A stretch of DNA of 64,000 nucleotides. Source: Rodentibacter caecimuris. GTDB taxonomy: Bacteria; Pseudomonadota; Gammaproteobacteria; Enterobacterales; Pasteurellaceae. Below the pieces are notes generated by a model. The model was not told the origin of the DNA, did not search any database, and was given only the letters and a program-made list of their open reading frames with translations. The stretch lies in assembly GCA_001998905.1 (NCBI GenBank), contig MLAA01000012.1, forward strand, positions 1-64,000, given 5' to 3'. This document shows positions 31,886 to 39,905 of the stretch, piece after piece; the stretch's first letter is position 1; every line of letters begins with the position of its first letter. The position numbers and the translations under genes are program-made.

Positions 31886-33628
31886 TTAATGTTGAGTTTG
31901 TTCAAATAATCGGATTTTCTCGAAGCTTTCCAATAGATCCGAACTGAAATTAATTTTTTGTAATTCTATCACTGTATTGGATTTGACGATCATTCTTAGA
32001 GGTTGAAATTGCATATTACACATATGTAATTGTTGATGAGGTAATAGGTGTTGTACGAATCGAGTTAGCGCGTGAATACCACCGCTATCTAGTACAGTAA
32101 CCGCATCACATTGTAATACAATATGCTTGATATCTTGCTCTCGATGTGCTGTTTTATCGTGTAGTTCCGCAAATAATTTATCGGCAGCAGCGAAAAATAA
32201 TGGACCACTGATACGATAAACTAGCGTATTATTTAGATTCTCCGGTGAATTCAGCTCAATTGCTTTAGTCATTTCGGCAATAGTTCGAATAAACAGTAAA
32301 CTTGCTAATAGAACACCGACAGTAATCGCGATAACCATATCAAAAATGACGGTTAAAATTAGGCAGGTAAACAACACAGCTATTTCATTTCGTCCGGAAC
32401 GACGAATTAAGCGAATAATTTCAGGGATATTTGCCATATTCCAAGCCACAATCAATAGTAGTGCAGCCATAGACGAAATAGGCAAGTAAGATAATGCTTG
32501 TGCAAAGACTAATAAAGCGAGCAATACTAATAATGCGTGTATAACGCTTGATATCGGCGATACTGCACCGGATTTTACATTTGCAGCAGAGCGAGCTATT
32601 GCTGCGGTAGCGGTAATTCCACCTAAAAAAGGTGAAACGATATTTCCTAACCCCTGTGCTAATAATTCGTTATTGGAATGATGTTTAGTATCCGTCATAT
32701 TATCTAAAATAACTGCACATAGTAGTGATTCTATTGCACCTAACACTGCCATAGAAAACGCAGCCGGTAATAAAGCTTGTAAAGTATTAAAATTCCAATG
32801 AATTAAATTGCCTTGCGAGTCTGGAATGTTCCAAGGTAACGTAAATTCAGGAAGAACATTGGGGATACCGTAGCCTGTAGAACCATCTGTAAGTTGATAT
32901 TGAAAAGCAGAACCGATTGTTGCGACATTAAAACCAAAATAAATTAGGCTAAGTGAGAGTATTGTACCAATAATGACCGCAGGAAGGTGTCCGGGTATAG
33001 GCAAACGTAGTTTGTGCCATTGAGTCAATACGGCTAAGGTTATCAAGCCGACTAATGCATCAGACCAATTTATTGTTGGAAGTGCGGTTAAAATTATTTG
33101 AATTTTTTCAATATAGTTAGAGGGCATTACAGCAATATTCAGACCTAAAAAATCTTTGATTTGTAGCGTTGCAATAGTAATGCCGATACCACAAGTGAAT
33201 CCTAAGGTTACCGGTAGTGGAATATATTCGATTAAGCGCCCTAACCTAAATAATGCCATTAAAACTAATATTATCCCAGATAACAAGGTTGCCATTAATA
33301 GACCGCTTAGACCGAATTGTTGAGTAATAGGATATAGAATAACCACAAAAGCTGCGGTAGGCCCGGAAATATTAAAGCGAGAACCACCGCTCAGAGCAAT
33401 AATAATACCGGCTACAATTGCCGTATAAAGACCGTGCTGTGGTGCAACACCACTTGCAATAGCTAATGCCATAGAAAGCGGAATTGCAATAATACCGACA
33501 GTTAAGCCCGCAATAATATCTTTTATAAAATGTTGTTTTGTATAACCGATACGGAAACTATCTTGCAGCGCACTAAAGGGTTTCACTGCTAAAAAGACGT
33601 TTTTTGGAAAAAGAGATCTAAATTGCAT
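31886..33628 (-). CDS. SulP family anion transporter with STAS domain
   Basis: A 580-residue inner-membrane transporter of the SulP (SLC26-like) family. About 12-14 helices fill residues ~30-430, beginning DIIAGLTVGIIAIPLSMALA, the hallmark first helices, and including NISGPTAAFVVILYP and GLGNIVSPFLGGITATAAIARS. A cytoplasmic STAS domain follows (~465-560; DAVTVLDSGGIHALTRF). E. coli DauA (YchM), a C4-dicarboxylate transporter, is the nearest named relative; the substrate here could be sulfate, bicarbonate or dicarboxylate. The ATG at 33628 was chosen over a start 25 codons upstream because the extra residues are not family-like; the ribosome site is weak. Confidence 0.87.
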   Translation of the reverse strand: MQFRSLFPKNVFLAVKPFSALQDSFRIGYTKQHFIKDIIAGLTVGIIAIPLSMALAIASGVAPQHGLYTAIVAGIIIALSGGSRFNISGPTAAFVVILYPITQQFGLSGLLMATLLSGIILVLMALFRLGRLIEYIPLPVTLGFTCGIGITIATLQIKDFLGLNIAVMPSNYIEKIQIILTALPTINWSDALVGLITLAVLTQWHKLRLPIPGHLPAVIIGTILSLSLIYFGFNVATIGSAFQYQLTDGSTGYGIPNVLPEFTLPWNIPDSQGNLIHWNFNTLQALLPAAFSMAVLGAIESLLCAVILDNMTDTKHHSNNELLAQGLGNIVSPFLGGITATAAIARSAANVKSGAVSPISSVIHALLVLLALLVFAQALSYLPISSMAALLLIVAWNMANIPEIIRLIRRSGRNEIAVLFTCLILTVIFDMVIAITVGVLLASLLFIRTIAEMTKAIELNSPENLNNTLVYRISGPLFFAAADKLFAELHDKTAHREQDIKHIVLQCDAVTVLDSGGIHALTRFVQHLLPHQQLHMCNMQFQPLRMIVKSNTVIELQKINFSSDLLESFEKIRLFEQTQH

Positions 33629-33708
33629 AAGAAATTTATTAGAAAGAAAATGGATTGTCGCTATTTTAGACGAAATAAAAAAGATTTGTATGTTCCAACG
33701 CAAAAAAC

Positions 33709-33737
33709 TTGACTAATCTTATCGAAATCTTTATAGT
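33709..33737 (+). promoter_or_regulatory. Promoter of the tRNA-Ser gene
   Basis: TTGACT (33709-33714) and TATAGT (33732-33737) are separated by 17 bases, each one change from the sigma-70 consensus. The tRNA begins 47 bases after the -10. Confidence 0.8.
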
Positions 33738-33783
33738 TTGCGCCGTTAAAATCACAGCGAAGTAAAGTCGCTGCCAATCAAAT

Positions 33784-33873
33784 GGTGAGATGTCCGAGTG
33801 GTTGAAGGAGCACGCCTGGAAAGCGTGTATGTGGGAAACTGCATCGGGGGTTCGAATCCCCCTCTCACCGCCA
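33784..33873 (+). tRNA. serX: tRNA-Ser(GGA)
   Basis: A 90-base class II tRNA with encoded CCA. The acceptor arms GGTGAGA (33784-33790) and TCTCACC (33863-33869) pair perfectly and the discriminator is G. The anticodon loop sits in CACGCCTGGAAAGCGTG with anticodon GGA, which reads UCU and UCC. There is a long variable arm, as expected for serine, and TTCGAAT forms the T-loop. The integrated element begins in its last 14 bases, and the gene stays complete. The symbol is by analogy with E. coli. Confidence 0.95.
33860..33873 (+). repeat. attL core within the tRNA-Ser 3' end
   Basis: CCCTCTCACCGCCA, identical to the copy at 44977. Just inside the element, CAACGTTCA occurs twice, 10 bases apart, at 33887 and 33897, possibly a protein-binding pair. 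Confidence 0.9.
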
Positions 33874-33991
33874 GAACACAATTCATCAACGTTCACCAAC
33901 GTTCATTTCAGATAAAAATTCATTAATATTTCAATGACTTACTATTCATAGATGTTCATTACTGTTTATTTCTGATTGCTTATAGCCGCAC

Positions 33992-34050
33992 TTTTTAGAT
34001 CCCTGTTTAGATCCCTCACTGTTTAGGGCTTTTTACGAGGGATCTAAAAA
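33992..34050. repeat. Left arm-type repeats: TTTAGATCCCT x2 plus an inverted copy
   Basis: TTTTAGATCCCTG (33993-34005) and TTTAGATCCCTC (34006-34017) stand in tandem, and GAGGGATCTAAA (34037-34048) is a perfect 12-bp inverted copy of the second. The same tandem pair recurs near the right end at 44890-44914. In the circular form they would flank the core on both sides, as integrase or excisionase arm sites do. The inverted pair could also fold as a hairpin ahead of int. Confidence 0.75.
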
Positions 34051-34086
34051 TGCGATTACACCTTATTCTTTATGAGATGATGTGAT

Positions 34087-35295
34087 ATGAGCAAAATAGT
34101 TAAACCTTTGACAAATACAACGATTCAGAATCTTAAAGCCGCTGAAAAAGAATACATTAAATCAGATGGGGGCGGACTTTATATCAGAATTAAACCCAAT
34201 GGCGCTAAGATTTGGTACTTTGCCTATAAATGGCAAGGGAAACACAGAAAACTTAGTTTAGGGGCGTTCCCTGATTTATCTCTTATCCATGCACGCGAAT
34301 TAGCGCGGGAATATCGGGGACTTATTTTGCGTAATGTTGATCCCTTAAAGTATCGTCAATCTTTAAATGAGGTTGTAGAGGAAAAGAAAATCACCTTTGC
34401 AGAAATGGCGATGAGATGGCGTGATAAGCGCTTGAAATTGGGGAAACTCAAGGCACAAACCGTTAATGAGGCATTCCGCCGCGTAGAGTTGCATTTATTC
34501 CCTAAAATCGCAGATCTGCCGATTGATGAGGCAAATTATGAGACTTTTGGCCCGGCGCTTTCACCGCTGAAAAATTCCAATACGCTTTATAAAATCAATA
34601 TTGCGATTAATCAGATTTTTAGAATGGCAGAAGATGAGGATTTAATTATTAAGAATCCTTTTCGCAATATTCACGATGAATTTACTTATGTAGAGACGAG
34701 AAATCATCCGACCATTAAGCCGGAAGATTTGCCGCGCCTATTCCAAGTGTTACAAGGGGCTGATGTGAAGAAACCGACCGCACTTTTAATCGAGTGGCAG
34801 TTATTGAGCATTTTGAGAAGTTCCGAGGCGGTGACGATAGAGTGGGCTGATATTGACTGGGAAGCGAAAGCCTTACATATTCCGGCAGAGCGAATGAAAG
34901 GCGGTAAACGTGCGCATAGTGTTCCGCTTTCCTCTCAAGCCTTGAATGTGTTAGAGCAAATGCGCCGTTATACCGGCAACCGTAAATATGTATTTTGTAG
35001 CCGTGTTGCGCCTTATAATCGCCCTATGAATAGCGGTGCGGCTAACGTGGCATTAAAACGAATGGGATTTAAAGATTTGTTAGTTGCTCACGGCTTGCGC
35101 AGCATTGCCAGCACTTATCTTCATGAGCTTGATATTTTTTCATCAGAAGCCATTGAGCTTTGTTTATCCCATGAGAACCGCGGTAAGGTGCGCGCGGCGT
35201 ATGATAAATCGAAAAAATGGCGCTCCCGACAAGAAATTATGCAGAAATGGGGCGATTATGTGGAAGAATGTAAATTTAAGGCACTTTGCTCTTGA
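34087..35295 (+). CDS. int: P4-type tyrosine recombinase (integrase)
   Basis: Catalyses site-specific recombination between the tRNA-Ser end and the element's own attachment site. The 402 residues have the DUF4102-type N-terminal domain (IKSDGGGLYIRIKPNGAKIW, ~21-40; LSLGAFPDLSLIHARELARE), a core-binding domain (~95-185) and a catalytic domain. The catalytic domain has the first arginine in LLSILRSSEAV, HGLR in LLVAHGLRSIAS, the second histidine in CLSHENRGKVR and the tyrosine in AAYDKS. All catalytic residues are present. An uptake sequence lies at ~34777. The gene lies 214 bases from the tRNA, reading into the element, and ends overlapping the convergent Ogr-like gene by 40 bases. Confidence 0.94.
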   Translation: MSKIVKPLTNTTIQNLKAAEKEYIKSDGGGLYIRIKPNGAKIWYFAYKWQGKHRKLSLGAFPDLSLIHARELAREYRGLILRNVDPLKYRQSLNEVVEEKKITFAEMAMRWRDKRLKLGKLKAQTVNEAFRRVELHLFPKIADLPIDEANYETFGPALSPLKNSNTLYKINIAINQIFRMAEDEDLIIKNPFRNIHDEFTYVETRNHPTIKPEDLPRLFQVLQGADVKKPTALLIEWQLLSILRSSEAVTIEWADIDWEAKALHIPAERMKGGKRAHSVPLSSQALNVLEQMRRYTGNRKYVFCSRVAPYNRPMNSGAANVALKRMGFKDLLVAHGLRSIASTYLHELDIFSSEAIELCLSHENRGKVRAAYDKSKKWRSRQEIMQKWGDYVEECKFKALCS

Positions 35296-35540
35296 TCATT
35301 CATTAACACTTCTAGAATTTCTTGTTTTTTGTCATTCGGTAAGCAAGTGAGGATATATTTAAAATAATCTTGTTCTTTTAATTTACTAGGCTTTGTTGTG
35401 TGACTAAATTCTAAATTTAATACGAATTTATGCCCACAATCCTGATTTTTACAGGTGCAATAAAGTTTAGTAAATTCCTTATGTTCTCTTTGACTTTTGT
35501 TTATTAGGGCTTTTGCACCGCATATTTTACACTCTACCAT
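35256..35540 (-). CDS. Ogr/Delta-like zinc-finger protein 1
   Basis: A 94-residue protein with the zinc-finger pattern of the phage P2 Ogr / P4 Delta late-gene activators: C4-x2-C7, 22 residues, C30-x4-C35. VYCTC-like spacing is seen in KLYCTCKNQDCGHKFV, followed by the typical ...S...KPS stretch (FSHTTKPSKL). In P2 and P4 these activators bind upstream of late promoters and contact RNA polymerase alpha. The C-terminus (~55-94) is longer and acidic. It is the only leftward gene of the element and overlaps the end of int. A role in turning on capsid or helper late genes is inferred. Confidence 0.8.
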   Translation of the reverse strand: MVECKICGAKALINKSQREHKEFTKLYCTCKNQDCGHKFVLNLEFSHTTKPSKLKEQDYFKYILTCLPNDKKQEILEVLMNDQEQSALNLHSST

Positions 35541-36019
35541 TTATCGCTTTTCCCTCTCTTAACTGAAATGTTTTTTCGTCATCTCGCCCACGTAAAATCT
35601 TAAAACCCATTATAAATCAAATGGTTATACTTTGTATCAAGAAAATCACACTTTTTCTTAAGTGAAAAATAGTGAAAAAGTATGTAATTTTTACAGTTAA
35701 GAATTAGTTAAAGCGATATATTTAAAGCTAGATATAGCAAGGGTTTTCGCTATTTTAGTGGCTGAAAATTAACTGAAAACACATCTATTTTTAACGAAAA
35801 TCGCGAAGTGAGGGAGAGTGGATTTTCCGTGGCGTGGGATTTTCCGTGAAAAATTCCCGTGGCATGCCTAAGAATTGTTTGTTTTTTATCCTTCTATTGT
35901 GGTTTCTCATTTCACAATTAAATTTTCTATTCGAACCGAGATAAATATTTTATTTTTGCCCTATCCAATAGGATGAATTTGGATACCTATGAATCTACTT
36001 TTTTATGATAAGGAAAGTT
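35541..36019. promoter_or_regulatory. 479-bp regulatory region with repeats, between Ogr-like 1 and AlpA-like 1
   Basis: No ORF is convincing here. GGATTTTCCGTG occurs at 35820 and 35837 (17 bases apart) and a variant AATTCCCGTGGC at 35852. AGTGAAAAA occurs twice near 35661-35680. An inverted pair ATTGTG (35896) / CACAAT (35913) and another, TATCC / GGATA near 35963-35986, lie closer to AlpA. These look like operator sites for a divergent promoter pair; they could also include a packaging site. Function is not established. Confidence 0.5.
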
Positions 36020-36241
36020 ATGGCCGAGAAAACAGCACAGGCGGAACGATTTATTAAACTGCCGGAAGTGATGAATAAAACAGGCTTAGGGCGCTCCACA
36101 ATCTATCGAAATATGAAAGCCGGTGAATTTCCTAAAAGTATTCAACTGAATAAACAAAATTCAGTTTGGCTTGAAAGTGAAGTGAATGCCTGGATGAAAG
36201 AACAAATTAATAAACGAAACCAAAAGGAGACAAACCAATGA
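36020..36241 (+). CDS. AlpA-like transcriptional regulator 1
   Basis: A 73-residue winged-helix-like regulator of the AlpA/MerR-type family: FIKLPEVMNKTGLGRSTIYR (helix-turn-helix), NMKAGEFPKSIQL and SVWLESEVNAWM. AlpA proteins in satellites and islands act as excisionase-related activators or repressors (P4 Vis, PICI AlpA). The ATG at 36020 was chosen over one 15 bases upstream because AAGGAAAG precedes it. It overlaps the next gene by 4 bases (ATGA), so the two are translated together. Confidence 0.88.
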   Translation: MAEKTAQAERFIKLPEVMNKTGLGRSTIYRNMKAGEFPKSIQLNKQNSVWLESEVNAWMKEQINKRNQKETNQ

Positions 36242-36933
36242 CACTACAAAACCCGGAAAAGCAAGCGGAACTCGAAAAACTGATTGCAGAACTTAACAAA
36301 AATAATCAAGCCTTTTTAGCCGTTCAAGATAAGGCTTTAACAATTAAATCAAACATTGAACGTAATCAAAAAATGATTGAGGCACTGGAACAAGAAAACC
36401 AAGAGGCGCAAAAAGAAATTGATAATCTTCAAGTGAGTGATACCGGAGAGATTAATTTTGAAGGCTTTGATGAAGTTTCTGAACGTGTGAGTAAAAATAC
36501 GTTGAAGATTAATGCACTGAATAAAGTCATTACAAAATTTGATGCGAAATTAAAACTTCTACTAATCACAGAATATAAAGCATTTTCAGATAACTCTATC
36601 CGTATCAAAACAAAAGCCCTAGATTTAATTGCTCAAGAATTCATGGAAGAGTTTTTCAAAAGTGAATCTATGAAGAAAATCAATGAAATCTATTCAGTTC
36701 TATATGAAAATAAAAGTAGTGTTCTATTCGGAAATTATATTAACTATGATTATAGTGGTGCTTTCTTGAATTTCTTTGTTAGTAAAATTAAAACTCATTT
36801 AGATGAAAAACTTGATATTAGTCATTTAAAAATTAATATGCCGGAGATTAAATTTAGCATTCCTAACTCTGGTGGTGGCTCATGGCAAAAGCGTGAATAT
36901 ATACGCGAACTAGAAGAGCTGGCTAATCAGTAG
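36238..36933 (+). CDS. Coiled-coil protein of unknown function in the element
   Basis: I do not recognise a family. The 231-residue product has a long predicted coiled coil at ~5-75, with heptad-like leucine/isoleucine/alanine spacing and many K, E, Q and N residues. A second helical region lies at ~85-145. A tail ends with glycine-rich SGGGSWQKREYIRELEELAN. It is acidic to neutral with no signal or membrane segment. It is coupled to AlpA-like 1 and closed by a strong terminator. Its length is near that of the P4 size-determination protein Sid (244), but I see no sequence evidence for that role; a capsid-associated or scaffold-like job is only a hypothesis. Confidence 0.75.
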   Translation: MTLQNPEKQAELEKLIAELNKNNQAFLAVQDKALTIKSNIERNQKMIEALEQENQEAQKEIDNLQVSDTGEINFEGFDEVSERVSKNTLKINALNKVITKFDAKLKLLLITEYKAFSDNSIRIKTKALDLIAQEFMEEFFKSESMKKINEIYSVLYENKSSVLFGNYINYDYSGAFLNFFVSKIKTHLDEKLDISHLKINMPEIKFSIPNSGGGSWQKREYIRELEELANQ

Positions 36934-36956
36934 TTGAAAATTTTAGATGACGCAAC

Positions 36957-36983
36957 GCCCCGTAGAAGATACGGGGCTTTTTT
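36957..36983 (+). terminator. Terminator closing the AlpA-1/coiled-coil unit
   Basis: GCCCCGTA and TACGGGGC form a perfect 8-bp GC-rich stem with a 5-nt loop, followed by TTTTTT. Confidence 0.92.
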
Positions 36984-37089
36984 ATGCCGTTTTGAACGAT
37001 TTGGGACGAATTTGAACGACTTGAGACTATTCAGAATCCTTATGATATGCTATCTTTATACTATATAAAAACACAGTAAAGGGACTGTT

Positions 37090-38160
37090 ATGGGGCTATA
37101 CTCTGTTGAACAAAATTTTTTCACTATTGAGCAGTTTATTTCTAACTTTAAGCAAGAATATGACAAAAAAATATCTATTGATAATATTTTAGATTTTTTT
37201 GAGAATGAAAAAATCTCTTTATTTTTATTTGTTAAAAAGAACGAAGATGAAATAAAAATTGCAAATAGTGTTTTTAAAGATGATGAGATTAGTGTTAAGT
37301 ATAGTAGAAATGAACTAGATAAAACTATACTTTTTCATTCTAACAAAAAAATGGAAGCTATGAATGTAGGCTTATTTCAATTTGAAACAAAAGATTATAT
37401 TAAAAACAATTATGTATCTTTATATAATGATGAGAATAAACATCACAGTATTTCAGGGATAACAAATAGTAAGTTATATTATGAGAATATATCAGAGTAC
37501 ACATCAACAAATCTACTCACTAAACAAAATGAAAAAATAGAGATAATAGAAAAACAGGAAATATTAATACTGAATGACTGTTTTTATAGTGGTTACTTTA
37601 AAATACCAAAAGGAAAAATAAAATTACCTTACTTAATTAAACCGGAAATGATTCCAGAAAAACTAAATGCTATTATAGAATCATTATTACCTGAGCTAGA
37701 AATTTATAGCCATTATGAATTTTTAGGAAACGAAGATCTCAAAAAGAGCTTTAAAACTTCAACAATAAATATTTTTATCCCTAATTATTTAGATAAATTA
37801 AAAATAGATTTCTTTAAAAATCTTTACATCTCAAAGGATGATATTGAAAGAATTAAAGAAGAGCTAGATTTACTTTCTATTTTTGATACAAGAAAACCAA
37901 ATAACGAATCAGACTATGAAATGTATCAAAGTATTATTAATGCCTTAGTTTTTATGCATCATCCTAAATTTCAAAAAGTAAACCGGAAAGACTTTTTTAT
38001 TACAGATAGAAATCGCCCTTCATTTAACGCCATATCTGAAGCAATTAGTGATATATTGGAAGAGATGGAAAGTAAAATGGGCTATTCCGGAAAAGTGAGA
38101 AAAGCCAAAACAATTGCCCCATTTTTAGAAAAATTCTTAGAGAGAAGCCAATACTACTAA
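37090..38160 (+). CDS. AT-rich cargo gene of unknown function, 356 residues
   Basis: No family recognised. The protein is rich in N, K, I, E and F, and the DNA is visibly more AT-rich than its neighbours, the mark of recently acquired cargo. It has no signal peptide or membrane helix. Residues ~1-60 look like one helical unit (FTIEQFISNFKQEYDKK), ~90-245 a mixed region, and ~265-350 a helical C-terminal module (NALVFMHHPKFQKV ... ISEAISDILEEMESKMG). It has its own unit: a terminator on each side and an AT-rich promoter-like stretch upstream. Such isolated cargo in satellites often gives phage defence; that is inference from position only. Confidence 0.75.
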   Translation: MGLYSVEQNFFTIEQFISNFKQEYDKKISIDNILDFFENEKISLFLFVKKNEDEIKIANSVFKDDEISVKYSRNELDKTILFHSNKKMEAMNVGLFQFETKDYIKNNYVSLYNDENKHHSISGITNSKLYYENISEYTSTNLLTKQNEKIEIIEKQEILILNDCFYSGYFKIPKGKIKLPYLIKPEMIPEKLNAIIESLLPELEIYSHYEFLGNEDLKKSFKTSTINIFIPNYLDKLKIDFFKNLYISKDDIERIKEELDLLSIFDTRKPNNESDYEMYQSIINALVFMHHPKFQKVNRKDFFITDRNRPSFNAISEAISDILEEMESKMGYSGKVRKAKTIAPFLEKFLERSQYY

Positions 38161-38164
38161 ACCT

Positions 38165-38189
38165 AGCCCCTGATTATGGGGCTTTTTTT
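38165..38189 (+). terminator. Terminator after the cargo gene
   Basis: AGCCCC and GGGGCT pair around a 7-nt loop, followed by TTTTTT. Downstream, AAATTTTTCTAAAAA occurs twice within 35 bases, before the capsid gene. Confidence 0.88.
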
Positions 38190-38382
38190 ATGCCTACTCT
38201 TGATTAGAAATTTTTCTAAAAAATGCCAAATTTTTCTAAAAACAACTGAATTATTCCAATTTCCTCACACGTTTCTTTTTACTTCCTACAATCCTCAACG
38301 CAATCGAAATAAATGAATGGTGAACGTTGATTAAGATTGCGGAGTATATAAGAACACTTAACTTTTAAAAGAGGAAAACAAC

Positions 38383-39381
38383 ATGACAACATCCCCACTA
38401 AAACAATATGCCAGCCAATTGGCAGCAAAATATCAAGATAAATTGGATGAAAGAAAAGACGTTTTATTATCCATTTCACTCAATGACAAAGCGCAGCAAG
38501 AGCTGATGAAAGATTTTAAAAGCCGTTCTGATTTTCTCAATTCGATTAACTGGATAACAGTGAAAAATCAAAAAGATAAAAAAATCTTTGGGGCATTAAA
38601 AGGCACAACAACGGGGCGCAAACAAGATGGGCGTAATCGTTCTATTGTGGAATATGGCGACATTTATCAACTCCAAGAAATCGACAGCGGTGTGCAAATT
38701 GATTGGCGTTTAATTGATGAGCTTGAAGTGATTCAAGATAACTTTTCGGAAAATTTCACCCGCTTGACGGAACAGCAATTTATTTTAGATATGCTGCAAA
38801 TGGGCTGGCACGGTGAAAGCGAGGCGACAAACACACAAGCCGAAGATCTATCCGATGTGGTGAAAGGTTGGCTCGCCCAACTGAAAGATCAAAACCCGGC
38901 AAATATCATCACGGGAGGAAAAAGTGCGGGCAAAATCACGTTATTTTCTGAACAAGCCGACTATAAAAACTTAGATGAATTGGCGACCGCACTCCGTAAT
39001 AAATTGCCGGCTCAATATCAAGAACGCAATGATCTTGTTTTCTTTGTGGGAGCGGATTTAGTAGCAAAAGCGAATGCCAATATTCAAGGGGCGTTTAATT
39101 ATTCAGAAAATAACGGTATCAACAATCTTTATCTATCAAATTATTTTGGCGGTATGCCGGCAATTATTCCGCCGCAATTCCCACGAAAATGCGCAGTAGT
39201 TACCACGTTAAAAAATCTAAGCATTTATACACAAAAAGGCAGTTGTCACCGCTCAATTTATAATGATGAAGAGACAATGGATTATATCAGTGCTTATTTA
39301 CGCCAAGAGTGTTACATCGTGGAAAATCTTAATTTAATGGCGGCGATAGAACACAAAAACGTGGTATTTGGAGATGAATAA
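38383..39381 (+). CDS. P2-family major capsid protein
   Basis: A 332-residue homolog of phage P2 gpN, the HK97-fold shell protein. Matches by eye run through the protein: SRSDFLNSINWITV like P2 SSDFLTRINIVPV, FILDMLQMGWHGESEA like FIMAGFNGVKRAE, DVVKGWLAQLKDQNPANII like DVAVGWLQKYRNEAPARVM, DLVFFVGADLVA like DLVVIVGRQLLA, and TTLKNLSIYTQKGSCHRSIY like TKLENLSIYYMDDSHRRVI. It is intact, but no portal, scaffold/protease, terminase or completion gene accompanies it. AGAGGAA precedes the ATG. TATATA lies 33 bases upstream without a fitting -35, suggesting activator dependence; no TGT-N12-ACA Ogr site is seen there. Confidence 0.92.
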   Translation: MTTSPLKQYASQLAAKYQDKLDERKDVLLSISLNDKAQQELMKDFKSRSDFLNSINWITVKNQKDKKIFGALKGTTTGRKQDGRNRSIVEYGDIYQLQEIDSGVQIDWRLIDELEVIQDNFSENFTRLTEQQFILDMLQMGWHGESEATNTQAEDLSDVVKGWLAQLKDQNPANIITGGKSAGKITLFSEQADYKNLDELATALRNKLPAQYQERNDLVFFVGADLVAKANANIQGAFNYSENNGINNLYLSNYFGGMPAIIPPQFPRKCAVVTTLKNLSIYTQKGSCHRSIYNDEETMDYISAYLRQECYIVENLNLMAAIEHKNVVFGDE

Positions 39382-39382
39382 A

Positions 39383-39643
39383 ATGGAAAGTAAAGAAATG
39401 ATAAAAAGTAGAGATGTTGCATTATCTTTACTAGAAAAATTTAAGAAATTACCGCTTCATCAACAACACAAATTTATAGATGAAATTCGGAATGAATTAA
39501 ATCAGGAAAGAATTTTAAAATATAGCACTATTTTTCCTGATTATGGAAAATTAACAGGAAATGAAAAGATGATGTTTTATTTTGCATTCGGTTTACATGT
39601 GCAAGAAGAAAAGAAACAGACAGAAAATTTTATTGCCGTTTAA
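39383..39643 (+). CDS. Small protein after the capsid gene, function unknown
   Basis: An 86-residue product, MESKEMIKSRDVALSLLEKF at its start, with amphipathic helices (~8-20, ~24-42) and a C-terminal half with YGKLTGNEKMMFYFAFGLHV. I know no family. The ATG at 39383 begins 1 base after the capsid stop and uses GGAG inside the capsid gene, so it is translated with it. Upstream in-frame TTG and ATG codons within the capsid gene are less well placed. The tight linkage makes a capsid-related role possible. Confidence 0.65.
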   Translation: MESKEMIKSRDVALSLLEKFKKLPLHQQHKFIDEIRNELNQERILKYSTIFPDYGKLTGNEKMMFYFAFGLHVQEEKKQTENFIAV

Positions 39644-39650
39644 TAAATAA

Positions 39651-39672
39651 AAGTGCGGTCAATTCCGCACTT
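39651..39672 (+). terminator. Uptake-sequence hairpin inside the element
   Basis: AAGTGCGG and CCGCACTT form a perfect 8-bp stem with loop TCAATT; the left arm with its loop is a full uptake sequence. No T-run follows, so termination may be partial. It separates the capsid pair from AlpA-like 2. Confidence 0.6.
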
Positions 39673-39689
39673 AAATAAAAGGAAAGAAT

Positions 39690-39905
39690 ATGACATTAAA
39701 AGCCTTATTAACGATTCAAGAGTTAGAAGAAATGGGCATCGCCTCTCGCACAAAAATTTATTATTTAGTGAAACGGGGCGATTTTCCCAAACCGCTAAAA
39801 TATGACAGAACAAACCGATGGGCGCGTGAAGACGTGCAAGCGTGGCTAGATAAACAAAATCCCAACCATACAAAAGGCGACGAAGATGGCAGGCTTGCGG
39901 CTTGA
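39690..39905 (+). CDS. AlpA-like transcriptional regulator 2
   Basis: A 71-residue AlpA-family protein: LLTIQELEEMGIASRTKIYY, LVKRGDFPKPLKY and NRWAREDVQAWLDKQ. It is only distantly similar to AlpA-like 1, so the two are not a recent duplication. Satellites commonly place an AlpA ahead of the replication genes, as here. AGGAAAG precedes the ATG. It overlaps the next gene by 20 bases. Confidence 0.88.
   Translation: MTLKALLTIQELEEMGIASRTKIYYLVKRGDFPKPLKYDRTNRWAREDVQAWLDKQNPNHTKGDEDGRLAA

Noticed and set aside
33666..33899. Minus-strand frame of 77 codons beginning [19 protein letters not shown]
   Set aside because: It is the antisense reading of tRNA-Ser; [14 protein letters not shown] peptides are a well-known artefact of tRNA genes.
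38191..38382. P2-type Ogr binding site (TGT-N12-ACA) ahead of the capsid gene
   Set aside because: No TGT trinucleotide occurs in the interval, so the P2 consensus is not met; another site type may exist.
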